A DNA stretch of 64,000 nt from assembly GCF_000316625.1 (NCBI RefSeq), contig NC_019676.1, positions 2,326,501 through 2,390,500 on the forward strand, in the 5' to 3' direction. The DNA comes from Nostoc sp. PCC 7107 (lineage in GTDB: Bacteria; Cyanobacteriota; Cyanobacteriia; Cyanobacteriales; Nostocaceae). Numbering within the stretch: the stretch's first letter is position 1; each line of letters begins with the position of its first letter. The notes beneath the pieces are model-generated. The model had not been told where the DNA came from. It did not search any database and saw only the letters and a program-made list of their open reading frames with translations. Below, piece by piece: positions 54,706-62,832 of the stretch. A program made the translations under genes and the position numbers.

Positions 54706-54734
54706 ATACCCAACTTCTTCAAGAAGTTGGGTAT
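54706..54734. terminator. 14-bp hairpin with TTCTTCAAGAA core
   Basis: ATACCCAACTTCTT (54706-54719) is matched exactly by 54721-54734 (AAGAAGTTGGGTAT). It lies after the CAAD gene and shares the same core as the hairpin at 36291-36323. Confidence 0.7.
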
Positions 54735-54800
54735 TTATATTATTAAGAACTTAATTAAGCGATCGCTAAAAATTATTCCTCTATAATTAAACACTTTCAC

Positions 54801-56879
54801 TCAATTCACAGTGATAACTACACCCAAACTCTCATTCGCTAACCTATCAACAGCACAGACAGTGTATGTTCCAGGTTGAACAGTGGCAAAGGTTGTCCCA
54901 GCAGATAAAATACGTTGAAGTGTCCAACTATCGCCAGTTTGCCGATAAAGTGTCCAAGAACGTACAGGTTGATTATCTCCTGGTTGCCAATTAAGTTTGC
55001 CGTCTTTGAATTGCAGCGCTTTGGGTGGTGCGACTGGGGCTGCATTCCGCCAAGACATAGAAGGTACTATTGCAGGTCGAGAATAAAGGGAATTTTTAAA
55101 CTGGTCAGCAATGCCACGCCGATTTTCATTAATGGCACTCATACTAAAGAAAATATTCCCTAAAGACAAGTTTCTGGCTAAGTTGCGGGAAATTTTCACT
55201 TGTTTATCAATTTCATCGTCTTTCCAAGCTTTACCATCTAGTTGACCAAGATTATTCCCGGTGTAAATATGTCGCTGCTGAGAATTAACGTCTGTCCACC
55301 ACTTCAGTAGCGCAGGGTAACTTTGTTTGGTTTGGTCAATTCGCCAATAGAGTTGCGGCGCTAAATAATCAATCCAGCCTTGTTCTAACCATTTTCGTGA
55401 ATCAGCATACAGCACACTGTAAGCATCTAAACCAGTAATGCCGGCTGGTTGTCCGGGGCGGTAAATCCCAAAAGGACTAATGCCAAATTTGATATGTGGC
55501 TTTGTCGTCTTAATTCCTTGAGAGAGACGCAACACCATTTGATTGACATTTTCTCGCCGCCAATCATCTAAACTCAAAGCACCGCCAGCAGCTTTGTAAG
55601 CGGCGTAGGTTTTGCTATCGGGGAAAGATTGACCTTGGATGGGATAGGGATAGAAATAATCGTCTAAATGAATCCCATCTACGTCATAGCGCCGCACAAC
55701 ATCCAGGATGACATTGTAGGCTCTATCTTGGACAATTTTCGATCCTGGTTCCATCCACAGTTGATTGCCCCATTGATAAACTACTTCTGGATGAGTCACA
55801 GCTATATGGGGGCGAACATTAGGAGAACCCTTGATGCTAGTTTTAGCGCGGTAGGGGTTGAACCAAGCATGAACTTCTATATTTCGTTTGTGACATTCGG
55901 CGATCGCAAACTCTAATGGATCATAAAATGGTTCTGGCGCTCTCCCTTGGGTTCCGGTAATCCAAGCACTCCAAGGTTCTAATTCCGAAGCATACAAAGC
56001 ATCCCCTTCTGGGCGTACCTGCAAAATCAAAGCGTTGAAATTCAGTGCTTGCAACTGGTTGACAATTTCCAAAAATTCTGATTTTTGTTGAGCAGTTGGC
56101 AACCCAGCTTTAGAAGGCCAATCAATATTCGACACCGAGGCTACCCAAGCCCCGCGAAACTCTCGTGTATGGCTGACTTTTAATGTACCGGGTACTGGAG
56201 GAGTGGGTATGGGTGTTGGTATCGGTGTGGGCGTTGGCGTAGGGATGGGTGTAGGCGCTGGTGTTGTGTTTGGTGGTACCACAAGATAAACAGAAGGAAT
56301 CTTTTGGGCGCTACCCAAATACACCAAAGCTTGATAAACCATCACCGCGACATCTGCGCGAGTAGCAGCTGTCGCATAGTTAAGTAACTTGATATTGGGG
56401 AAACTCGCCACAAAGCCGGCACTCGTCGCCAATGCTACTTGATTTCTCGCATAACCGGGAATGTTAGCTGCGTCTTGATAAATTTGGGGTAGTTGGTTTA
56501 CTAAGTCTGGGTTGATTTTCGCTGCAATGTCCAACCCGTTTACCAGAGAAACTAAAACATCACCCCTAGCAATGCGATTATTTGGACGGAAATATTTATC
56601 AGGGTAGCCAGCCAAAAATCCGGTTTCGTAAGTTTTTTGAATGGCGCTTGCAGCCCAGTGATTTGCCGGGACATCAACAAAAGGAGTGTATTGGCGCTTG
56701 ACTGGTACAGTAAACACTGCTGCAACTATCGCCGCAAACTCAGCACGCGTCACTGAGTTATCTGGGCGAAAAGTCCCGTTGGGATAACCATTTAAAATGC
56801 GCCGCCCTGCTAAGGCTTCAATAAACGGACGCGCCCAATGGTTTTGAATATCTGAGAAACGTGCAGTAGTAGAGACCAT
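54801..56879 (-). CDS. SLH-domain glycoside hydrolase (GHL10/family 10-like)
   Basis: A 692-residue protein. Three SLH domains (about 6-190; FSDIQNHWARPFIEALAGRR, then FVDVPANHWAASAIQKTYET) are followed by a Pro/Thr linker (about 205-230, alternating TPTP) and a GHL10/DUF187 glycosyl-hydrolase-like domain (about 240-560) with FRGAWVASVSNIDWPS, the acidic VHAWFNPYR, and DGIHLDDYFYPYP. A fibronectin-like C-terminus follows. SLH domains bind secondary wall polymers or peptidoglycan outside. No signal peptide is visible, and the frame opens upstream only with short unusable codons. The enzyme's glycan is unknown. Confidence 0.85.
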   Translation of the reverse strand: MVSTTARFSDIQNHWARPFIEALAGRRILNGYPNGTFRPDNSVTRAEFAAIVAAVFTVPVKRQYTPFVDVPANHWAASAIQKTYETGFLAGYPDKYFRPNNRIARGDVLVSLVNGLDIAAKINPDLVNQLPQIYQDAANIPGYARNQVALATSAGFVASFPNIKLLNYATAATRADVAVMVYQALVYLGSAQKIPSVYLVVPPNTTPAPTPIPTPTPTPIPTPIPTPPVPGTLKVSHTREFRGAWVASVSNIDWPSKAGLPTAQQKSEFLEIVNQLQALNFNALILQVRPEGDALYASELEPWSAWITGTQGRAPEPFYDPLEFAIAECHKRNIEVHAWFNPYRAKTSIKGSPNVRPHIAVTHPEVVYQWGNQLWMEPGSKIVQDRAYNVILDVVRRYDVDGIHLDDYFYPYPIQGQSFPDSKTYAAYKAAGGALSLDDWRRENVNQMVLRLSQGIKTTKPHIKFGISPFGIYRPGQPAGITGLDAYSVLYADSRKWLEQGWIDYLAPQLYWRIDQTKQSYPALLKWWTDVNSQQRHIYTGNNLGQLDGKAWKDDEIDKQVKISRNLARNLSLGNIFFSMSAINENRRGIADQFKNSLYSRPAIVPSMSWRNAAPVAPPKALQFKDGKLNWQPGDNQPVRSWTLYRQTGDSWTLQRILSAGTTFATVQPGTYTVCAVDRLANESLGVVITVN

Positions 56880-57142
56880 TGTTGATTGTCACTAGTTTGC
56901 TTGGCTGGATTCTAACAGCGCGATCGCAATTCCTCCCGGACTTTCCTATAAATTTTCATATTTGGTAATCTTTTCTGGGCTGCGGTGTAATTTCAACAAC
57001 TGCATTGTCAGAAATTAATCAGACAAAATAAGCACCAAGCCCCAGCGAATGGAATTCGCGGCTATACAACCGAAGTCCGCCTACGCGGACTAACTTAAAA
57101 TCAAGGGTTTTGTTTGTGTAACCCTCTATCTAGATTTCATTT
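56880..57142. other. Spacer between the unknown gene and the SLH hydrolase gene
   Basis: About 260 bases. It contains AGTCCGCctacGCGGACT (57074-57091), a perfect 7-bp stem hairpin, and nothing else. Confidence 0.4.
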
Positions 57143-58261
57143 CTACTCCTCGCTCCCTATCTGTAAGATAGTAGTTTCCGCTTGTTGATCATGGGGTACT
57201 ACAACAGATTTCCGGGTTCTATAGGGAATTTCTTCAATAGGTAAGTTATCGTTATCAAGGTCATCGTAAATTAGTCGCAAATGTTTTTCACCCAGATGAT
57301 GAAGTATCTTACCGTTGTATTTGTTGGCATCTGCGCCTAGACCTTGGATGCGAATTAAGCCATTAAATACTGTCGCTCTGGCTAAATAAATTACCGGGTC
57401 ATCACGGAACGGGACATTGACGGTAGTTGTGGCGGTGAGATGTGCCATACCTCGTTCGTCCATTTCTTTACCTAACGCGATGGCTGTTTTTTCTAATCCG
57501 CGAATGGCAACGATCGCAGCTGCAACGGCCATTGTAATATCTGTACCATCGTCAGCTACAATCTGGCGGGAAGAGAGAAACTCATAATTCTCTTCTCCTA
57601 AGTCGCGGCGTAAGCGTTGATGGACGATGTTACGGGGATTGTAGTGTGTCAGTGCGCCCACAATTGCCCCACAAGCGGCGCGGGGTTCGCGCCACAAAGA
57701 TTCTTGAGTTTTGCCGTAGATAAGTTGTTCACCCATTTCTAAACGTCCAACATGGGTTTTTAAATCTATAGCGGCGAGGATAAAAGACTGGGAATTACCT
57801 GCATAAATTTGGGTGCGCCAAGTTTCATCTAATTGATGGGCAATGGTGACATGGGCTAAAGTTGCACCATCATCAGTACCGCCACCTGTGGGAAAAAACG
57901 TCTCTGTTTTTAATTCACCAATTTCTGAGAGGGTAGCAAACCGAGTAGCAACGATATCACGATAAGTTCTGGTTGACTCTCCTTGGTGAATGCGATCGCC
58001 ACAGTTAGTATATGCCAATGTGGTGATGACACTGGGTAAACTCAAATCTGCGGCACAAGCTTTTAAATCCGAAATACTCGCCCCGGCAAATTGTAATTCA
58101 TCCCGGAGTATTTGCAGACCATTCACCAGAGTATAGCGATCGCTGACAATCTCATTTAAGTAGATATTTTTGGCACTATCTTCTTGTCCAAAGGTTGCGG
58201 ATAGTTCCCAAAACTTATTAATTCTGGCACTCGCTAAAGATGAATCAAATGCGGAAGACAT
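57143..58261 (-). CDS. Unrecognised conserved-looking protein after nrtD
   Basis: A 372-residue soluble protein with no signal peptide or membrane segment. I do not recognise the family. Notable stretches: SLPSVITTLAYTNCGDRIHQ, ETFFPTGGGTDDGATLAHV, YGKTQESLWREPRAACGAIV, and ADDGTDITMAVAAAIVAIRG. It is orderly and low in low-complexity, suggesting an enzyme, but no catalytic motif is clear. It sits just downstream of nrtD on the same strand, with a hairpin between. narB or similar nitrate-reduction genes often occupy this place. The start is the ATG at 58261; a GTG four codons upstream is possible. Confidence 0.6.
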   Translation of the reverse strand: MSSAFDSSLASARINKFWELSATFGQEDSAKNIYLNEIVSDRYTLVNGLQILRDELQFAGASISDLKACAADLSLPSVITTLAYTNCGDRIHQGESTRTYRDIVATRFATLSEIGELKTETFFPTGGGTDDGATLAHVTIAHQLDETWRTQIYAGNSQSFILAAIDLKTHVGRLEMGEQLIYGKTQESLWREPRAACGAIVGALTHYNPRNIVHQRLRRDLGEENYEFLSSRQIVADDGTDITMAVAAAIVAIRGLEKTAIALGKEMDERGMAHLTATTTVNVPFRDDPVIYLARATVFNGLIRIQGLGADANKYNGKILHHLGEKHLRLIYDDLDNDNLPIEEIPYRTRKSVVVPHDQQAETTILQIGSEE

Positions 58262-58294
58262 AGTATTTGGCACTAGAGACTGGGTAAAAAATAA

Positions 58295-58339
58295 AGCAAA
58301 AGATGAAAGGTAAAATAACTATACCTTTTATCTTTTGCT
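58295..58339 (-). terminator. Hairpin between nrtD and the next gene
   Basis: AGCAAAAGATgAAAGGTA (58295-58312) pairs with TACCTTTtATCTTTTGCT (58322-58339), with one mismatch. It lies after the nrtD stop and may reduce read-through to the unknown gene. Confidence 0.6.
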
Positions 58340-58376
58340 ATGAAGCTAACCTTTACTGTCGGGAGGGAAAATTTTC

Positions 58377-59237
58377 TTAACCGACATCATCATGGGCGAA
58401 ACGGTTGAAGAGAAAGTCTAAGGCATAGTTTCGCAGCTTGTAATATTGTGGATCTTCCATGATGCGGGCGCGATCGCGGGGACGAGAAAAAGGAATTTCC
58501 ATGACTTCGCCAATTTTGGCATGGGGGCCATTGGTCATCATCACTAATTTGTCTGCTAAAAACAACGCCTCATCAATGTCGTGGGTAATCATCAGCACTG
58601 TGCAGCGATTATCGTTCCAAATTTTCAGCAGTTCTTCTTGTAATTCTTCTTTGGTAATTGCATCTAACGCCCCAAAAGGTTCATCTAAAATTAGCACTTT
58701 CGGGCGAATTGCCAAAGCCCGCGCAATGGAAACCCGCTGTCTCATCCCGCCAGACATTTGCATCGGCTTTTTGTCCATCGCATCACCCAGCCCCACCATT
58801 GCCAAGTTTTCCCGCACAATTGCCCTTTTCTCGGCTTCCATTTTGTTGGGGTAAACTGCATTCACCGCTAAATAGATATTTTCAAATGCAGTTCGCCAAG
58901 GTAATAGTGCGTAGTTTTGAAACACAACCATCCGGTCTGGGCCTGGCTTGGTGATGGGTTGACCTTCCAGTAACACTTGCCCAGTTGTGGGAAAGTTAAA
59001 ACCAGATACCATGTTTAGCAGTGTGGATTTGCCACAGCCAGAGTGACCAATCACACAAATAAATTCACCCTGGTTGACGTTGAGGTTTACACCATCAAGC
59101 ACAGTGAAGGGGCCTTTCTTGGTGGGATAAACTTTGCTCACGTCTCTGATTTCGAGAAAATGTCTGCTATTGTCGGTCAGAGTTGGTAATGGTTTTCTGG
59201 AAGTGTTGGTAGCTGTAGACAAATTGCGGTTTTGCAT
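58377..59237 (-). CDS. nrtD: Nitrate ABC transporter ATP-binding protein NrtD
   Basis: A 286-residue ABC ATPase of the nitrate/nitrite importer. Its order: an N-terminal tail, Walker A GHSGCGKSTLLNMVSGF near residue 65, Q-loop VVFQNYALLPWRT near 108, signature MSGGMRQRVSIARALAIRPK near 160 and Walker B VLILDEPFGALDAI with the D-loop. The H-loop MITHDIDEALFLAD closes the site. With NrtC it forms the ATPase pair. Position is after nrtC on the same strand, separated by 498 bases holding repeats. Confidence 0.95.
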   Translation of the reverse strand: MQNRNLSTATNTSRKPLPTLTDNSRHFLEIRDVSKVYPTKKGPFTVLDGVNLNVNQGEFICVIGHSGCGKSTLLNMVSGFNFPTTGQVLLEGQPITKPGPDRMVVFQNYALLPWRTAFENIYLAVNAVYPNKMEAEKRAIVRENLAMVGLGDAMDKKPMQMSGGMRQRVSIARALAIRPKVLILDEPFGALDAITKEELQEELLKIWNDNRCTVLMITHDIDEALFLADKLVMMTNGPHAKIGEVMEIPFSRPRDRARIMEDPQYYKLRNYALDFLFNRFAHDDVG

Positions 59238-59360
59238 GGCGGGGAATGGGGGGTGAAGTATGAAGTGTACACCCTAGCCTTCTAGGAAAGGGGCTGGGGG
59301 GTTAGGTTTTGTATTAGCTTTTCCACATGAGGTGAAAATTCAGGTATGGAATGTAGCGAA

Positions 59361-59397
59361 ACCCAACAAAAGCTAGGTGTTTAATTGTTGGGTTTTT
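59361..59397 (+). terminator. Hairpin with T-run, plus strand
   Basis: ACCCAACAA (59361-59369) pairs with TTGTTGGGT (59385-59393), followed by TTTTT. As drawn it would stop transcripts reading along the plus strand, opposite to the nrt operon; read on the minus strand it has a stem but a weaker U-tract. Confidence 0.55.
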
Positions 59398-59400
59398 GTG

Positions 59401-59610
59401 AATGAAGCTTTTATCTTCATTAAAGGAGTTCTAAGGTTCATTAATGAGGCTCAATCACTCATTAAAGGAGTTTTGAGGTTCATTAAAGGAGTTCTAAGAT
59501 TCATTAATGAAGCTAAAACACTCATTAAAGGAGTTCAAACACTGATTAATGAGGCTTTTATTTTCATTAAAGGAGTTCTAAGATTCATTAATAAAGCTCA
59601 AACACTGATT
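59401..59610. repeat. Ten-copy 21-bp tandem repeat in the nrtC-nrtD spacer
   Basis: Ten units of exactly 21 bases follow each other. Two types alternate: AAAGGAGTTCTAAGATTCATT-like and AATGARGCTnnnannCTCATT-like. The period being a multiple of three makes a frame of heptad peptides (KGVLRFI, NEAQTLI) readable on the plus strand, but no strong start supports a gene there. Confidence 0.85.
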
Positions 59611-59617
59611 AATGAAT

Positions 59618-59708
59618 AGGACTTACGCAAAACACCTCTCAAACTCTCATTTCTCCGTGACCTCTGCGTCTCTGTGGTTCGATTTTCCGTAGCCTGTGCG
59701 TAAGTCCT
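59618..59708. repeat. MITE-like palindrome with AGGACTTACGCA ends
   Basis: A 91-bp element with 12-bp perfect inverted ends: AGGACTTACGCA (59618-59629) and TGCGTAAGTCCT (59697-59708). Non-coding. These ends resemble those of widespread small repeats in Nostoc genomes, from memory. No target duplication is clear. Confidence 0.6.
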
Positions 59709-59735
59709 GATGAAGTTCCAATACTCAAACGTCAG

Positions 59736-61739
59736 TTATGCAACTCTTCTAGTGGGTGAATCGAGGACGACTTCAGCAATGGAAAAGTCACGTTTAATTG
59801 GCAAGCTGTTGAGATAAGAGATGGGGTCTTCGGCGTTAAAGGGCGTACCATCAAATAACTGAATGGGTTGGCGAGTATAGCTGATATCTAAACCTAATTC
59901 TCTGGCGGCGGTGCTGAAGACGCGCACCCGACAAACTCGTTCGACAACTTCTACCCAATTTCTGGGGAAGGGAGTATCACCCCAACGCGCCAACTGACTC
60001 ATAATCCAGATTTGTTCTGTGCGGCTGGGACGGTTAATAGCGGACTCAGAATAAAACTGGTGATGGGCGTAGTCTCGCAGGGGATGGTCTATGTCACACA
60101 CCAAGCTATCTGGGTTTTCTAATTGGATGTATTCTAAATCAGTACTGACGTAATCTCTACCCGCGACAATTTGTCTGACTTCTTCAGCGTTGTTAGAATC
60201 TGCACAGTATTGGCAAGCTTCTAACAAAGCTTTAGTTAAGGCAATGTGGGTGTTAGGATACTTTTCTGCCCAATCTTCCCGCACACCGAGAACTTTACCG
60301 GGGTGTCCTAACCAAACTTCTAAGTCTGTGGCGATGGTAAAGCCGACATTTTCCACGGCGGCGCGATAGTTCCAAGGTTCACCCACGCAATAACCGTCAA
60401 TACTTTTGTTTTGTAAGTCGGCGACCATTTGGGCGGGTGGAATTGTGTGCATATCCACATCTGTATCTGGGTCAATACCACCAGCCGCTAACCAATAACG
60501 CAACAACAAGTTGTGCATCGAGGCGGGATGGACTACGCCCATTGTGTGGCGTTGTTCGCGGGTACGGAGTAAGTAATCTTTGAAGTCAGATAAGGTGCGG
60601 ACACCTTCATCATAAAAGCGTCTGGCTAAGGTGATGGCGTTACCGTTGCGGGTCATGGTGAGGGCGGTAACTACAGGTAAGGGCTGGTTTTTATAGCCGC
60701 CCAAAGTTAACCACATTGGCATCCCAGAAGGCATTTGAGCCGCATCTAAATAACCGCCTGTGATACCGTCAACAATACCCCGCCAGCTACTTTCCCGAAC
60801 CAAGTTCACTTCATCTAACCCATGCTTGGCAAAGAAACCTTTTTCTTTCGCTACAGCTAGGGGGGCGCAGGCGGTGAGGGGTAAGAAGCCAATTTCTAAG
60901 TTAACTTTTTCTAAACCATGACGGGCAACATCCGCCGTTTTCCGCGCTCGCAGTTTCTTAATCCGTTTTTGCTGGTTGAGGAAGTAAATCATTTCACTCC
61001 GCAAGCTGTAGTAGCTGGGATGTTCCACAACTTCCATACGTTTGCGGGGTCTAGGGATATCAACTTCTAAGATGTCGCCAATTTTGGATTCGGGGCCGTT
61101 GGTCAACATGACAATTCTGTCAGACAACAGCACTGCTTCATCTACGTCATGAGTCACCATTACGGCTGTGACTTCGTTTTCTTCGCAGATTTGCATTAAC
61201 TGTTCTTGTAAGTTACCTCTTGTCAAGGCATCCAACGCCCCAAAGGGTTCATCTAACAGTAATAGTTTAGGACGAATTGCCAAAGCGCGAGCGATCGCTA
61301 CCCGTTGTTTTTGTCCCCCCGATAACATTCCCGGTTGTTTGTCGGCGTGGGGACGCAAACCCACCATATCTATATGTTTTTCAACAATGGCTTTGCGTTC
61401 ATTTGCAGGTAAACCATTCATCACTGAGTCTACCGCCAAGGCAATATTTTCTCTGACTGTCCGCCAAGGCAATAATGAATAATTTTGAAATACCACCATC
61501 CGGTCTGGCCCTGGTTTGGTGATTTTCTGCCCTTGCAGCGTTACAATACCTTCAGTCGGTAAATCTAAACCCGCAATCATATTTAATAATGTGGATTTAC
61601 CGCAACCAGAGTGACCAATTAAAGAAATGAATTCACCTTTTTTAATTTCCAGGTCAATACCTTTTAAAGCAATATATTGACCACCGCCAGTTAAATTAAA
61701 TACTTTATCAATTTGATCAACAGCAACAAATACTGACAT
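59736..61739 (-). CDS. nrtC: Nitrate ABC transporter NrtC (ATPase with substrate-binding-like domain)
   Basis: A 667-residue protein with the hallmark two-part NrtC layout: an ABC ATPase (about 1-260; Walker A GHSGCGKSTLLNMIAGLD, signature MLSGGQKQRVAIARALAIRP, Walker B LLLLDEPFGALDAL) fused to a C-terminal NrtA-like substrate-binding domain (about 275-660; NLEIGFLPLTACAPLAVAKE, PAQMVADLQNKSIDGYCVGE with the Glu used for nitrate-type solute). The C-terminal domain in known NrtC mediates feedback inhibition by ammonium. It follows nrtB on the same strand. Confidence 0.95.
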   Translation of the reverse strand: MSVFVAVDQIDKVFNLTGGGQYIALKGIDLEIKKGEFISLIGHSGCGKSTLLNMIAGLDLPTEGIVTLQGQKITKPGPDRMVVFQNYSLLPWRTVRENIALAVDSVMNGLPANERKAIVEKHIDMVGLRPHADKQPGMLSGGQKQRVAIARALAIRPKLLLLDEPFGALDALTRGNLQEQLMQICEENEVTAVMVTHDVDEAVLLSDRIVMLTNGPESKIGDILEVDIPRPRKRMEVVEHPSYYSLRSEMIYFLNQQKRIKKLRARKTADVARHGLEKVNLEIGFLPLTACAPLAVAKEKGFFAKHGLDEVNLVRESSWRGIVDGITGGYLDAAQMPSGMPMWLTLGGYKNQPLPVVTALTMTRNGNAITLARRFYDEGVRTLSDFKDYLLRTREQRHTMGVVHPASMHNLLLRYWLAAGGIDPDTDVDMHTIPPAQMVADLQNKSIDGYCVGEPWNYRAAVENVGFTIATDLEVWLGHPGKVLGVREDWAEKYPNTHIALTKALLEACQYCADSNNAEEVRQIVAGRDYVSTDLEYIQLENPDSLVCDIDHPLRDYAHHQFYSESAINRPSRTEQIWIMSQLARWGDTPFPRNWVEVVERVCRVRVFSTAARELGLDISYTRQPIQLFDGTPFNAEDPISYLNSLPIKRDFSIAEVVLDSPTRRVA

Positions 61740-61751
61740 GGCTTTAAAGTG

Positions 61752-61786
61752 TGAAGTATGAAGTGTGAAGTCTGAAGTCTGAAATA
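61752..61786. repeat. Short heptamer repeat (STRR-like) in the nrtB-nrtC spacer
   Basis: TGAAGTA TGAAGTG TGAAGTC TGAAGTC TGAAATA are five adjacent 7-mers (61752-61786). These match the short tandemly repeated repetitive sequence style known in heterocystous cyanobacteria. Confidence 0.7.
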
Positions 61787-61825
61787 GGGAGTGGAAGAGA
61801 TAGGGGAAATATCAATGATTCTTTC

Positions 61826-61846
61826 CTCCTGCCTCCTGCCTTCTTA
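61826..61846. repeat. Heptamer repeat at the end of nrtB
   Basis: CTCCTGC CTCCTGC CTTCTTA, three 7-mers overlapping the nrtB stop codon at 61844-61846. Confidence 0.55.
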
Positions 61847-62683
61847 CTTTTGTTCTGCTGGTAAAATCAGGTTTTGCAACCAAGCCATGAATTTATCGAG
61901 AATTAAACCAACGACACCGATATAAACTAGCGCCAAAATTACTTCACTGACATTGTTATTTTGGTAAGCATCCCAGATAAAGAAGCCGATACCGACAATC
62001 CCAGACATAACGATTTCTGCGGCGATAATCGCCAACCAAGCCAAACCGATCGCAATTCTTAAGCCGGTGAAAATGTAAGGTAAAGCAGAGGGAATCAAAA
62101 TGTTGAGGAAGTATTCTTTGCGGCTGAGTTGGAGAACTTTAGCAACGTTGTTGTAATCTTGGGGAATTTGGGTTACACCCACCGCAGTGTTAATTAAAAT
62201 CGGCCAAATTGCGGTGATGAAAATTACGAATAATGCTGCTGGTTCGTTTTGACGCAATGCTGCTAAAGAAATAGGAACCCAAGCCAAAGGCGGTACAGTT
62301 CGCAATAGTTGAAATAGTGGGTCTAAGGCCTTCGACATGGTTTGATTTACACCAATCAAAACACCTACACCAATACCCACAATCGCCGCCAAAGTGTAAC
62401 TAATCGCCACCCGCTGCAAACTAGCTAAAATCTGCCAAAACAGACCTTTATCAATACCGCCTTTATCGTAAAAAGGATACAAAATTAAAATCCAGGTATC
62501 GCTGATAACTTGGATTGGCCCTGGTAAGGTTGCGCCAGGAATCCAAGCAAATAATTGCCAAACTACAAGAAATATCGCGATCGCGATCGCCGGCGGTACA
62601 ATATTCGGAATTTGTTTTTGTATCTGTGAAATAAAACTGTTATCTAATCTTGGACTAGCTGGTCTTTTTTGGGCGATCGTCAT
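61844..62683 (-). CDS. nrtB: Nitrate ABC transporter permease NrtB
   Basis: A 279-residue inner-membrane permease of the nitrate/nitrite importer. About six transmembrane segments are visible; the cytoplasmic EAA-like loop that contacts the ATPases is around LQLSRKEYFLNILIPSALPY, and the AIAIFLVVWQLFAWIPG and GLAWLAIIAAEIVMSGIVGI segments are typical. It belongs to the NrtB/SsuC/TauC group; context with NrtA, NrtC and NrtD makes nitrate the substrate. It lies about 150 bases after nrtA. Confidence 0.94.
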   Translation of the reverse strand: MTIAQKRPASPRLDNSFISQIQKQIPNIVPPAIAIAIFLVVWQLFAWIPGATLPGPIQVISDTWILILYPFYDKGGIDKGLFWQILASLQRVAISYTLAAIVGIGVGVLIGVNQTMSKALDPLFQLLRTVPPLAWVPISLAALRQNEPAALFVIFITAIWPILINTAVGVTQIPQDYNNVAKVLQLSRKEYFLNILIPSALPYIFTGLRIAIGLAWLAIIAAEIVMSGIVGIGFFIWDAYQNNNVSEVILALVYIGVVGLILDKFMAWLQNLILPAEQK

Positions 62684-62832
62684 AAATTTTGTTTCCCTTA
62701 ATAATCGAATAATGAACCGCAGATAAACACAGATAAACGCCGATAATTAATGTCTATTGACTATTGACCACTAATTCTTAACTAAGTAAGTTGGTGAGAA
62801 AAAACCCTCCTGCCTTCTGCCTCCTGCCTTCG
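62684..62832. other. nrtA-nrtB spacer
   Basis: About 150 bases. It contains a repeated GCAGATAAACACAGATAAAC stretch and the heptamers at 62807-62831, directly downstream of nrtA. No gene. Confidence 0.45.
62807..62831. repeat. Heptamer repeat directly after nrtA
   Basis: CTCCTGC CTTCTGC CTCCTGC CTTCG, three tandem 7-mers plus part of a fourth, end two bases before the nrtA stop codon. On the minus strand they read GCAGGAG with a T-run following. Confidence 0.6.

Larger units (their letters stand above)
59238..59735. other. nrtC-nrtD spacer with repeats
   Basis: An unusually long 498-base operon spacer. It contains, in plus-strand order: short heptamer-like repeats (near 59266), a hairpin with T-run (59361-59397), the 21-bp tandem repeat array (59401-59610) and the MITE-like palindrome (59618-59708). 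Confidence 0.75.

Noticed and set aside
59401-59610. 21-bp tandem repeats as a possible CRISPR array
   Set aside because: Units are contiguous with no unique spacers, 21 bases is too short for a CRISPR repeat plus spacer, and no cas genes are near.
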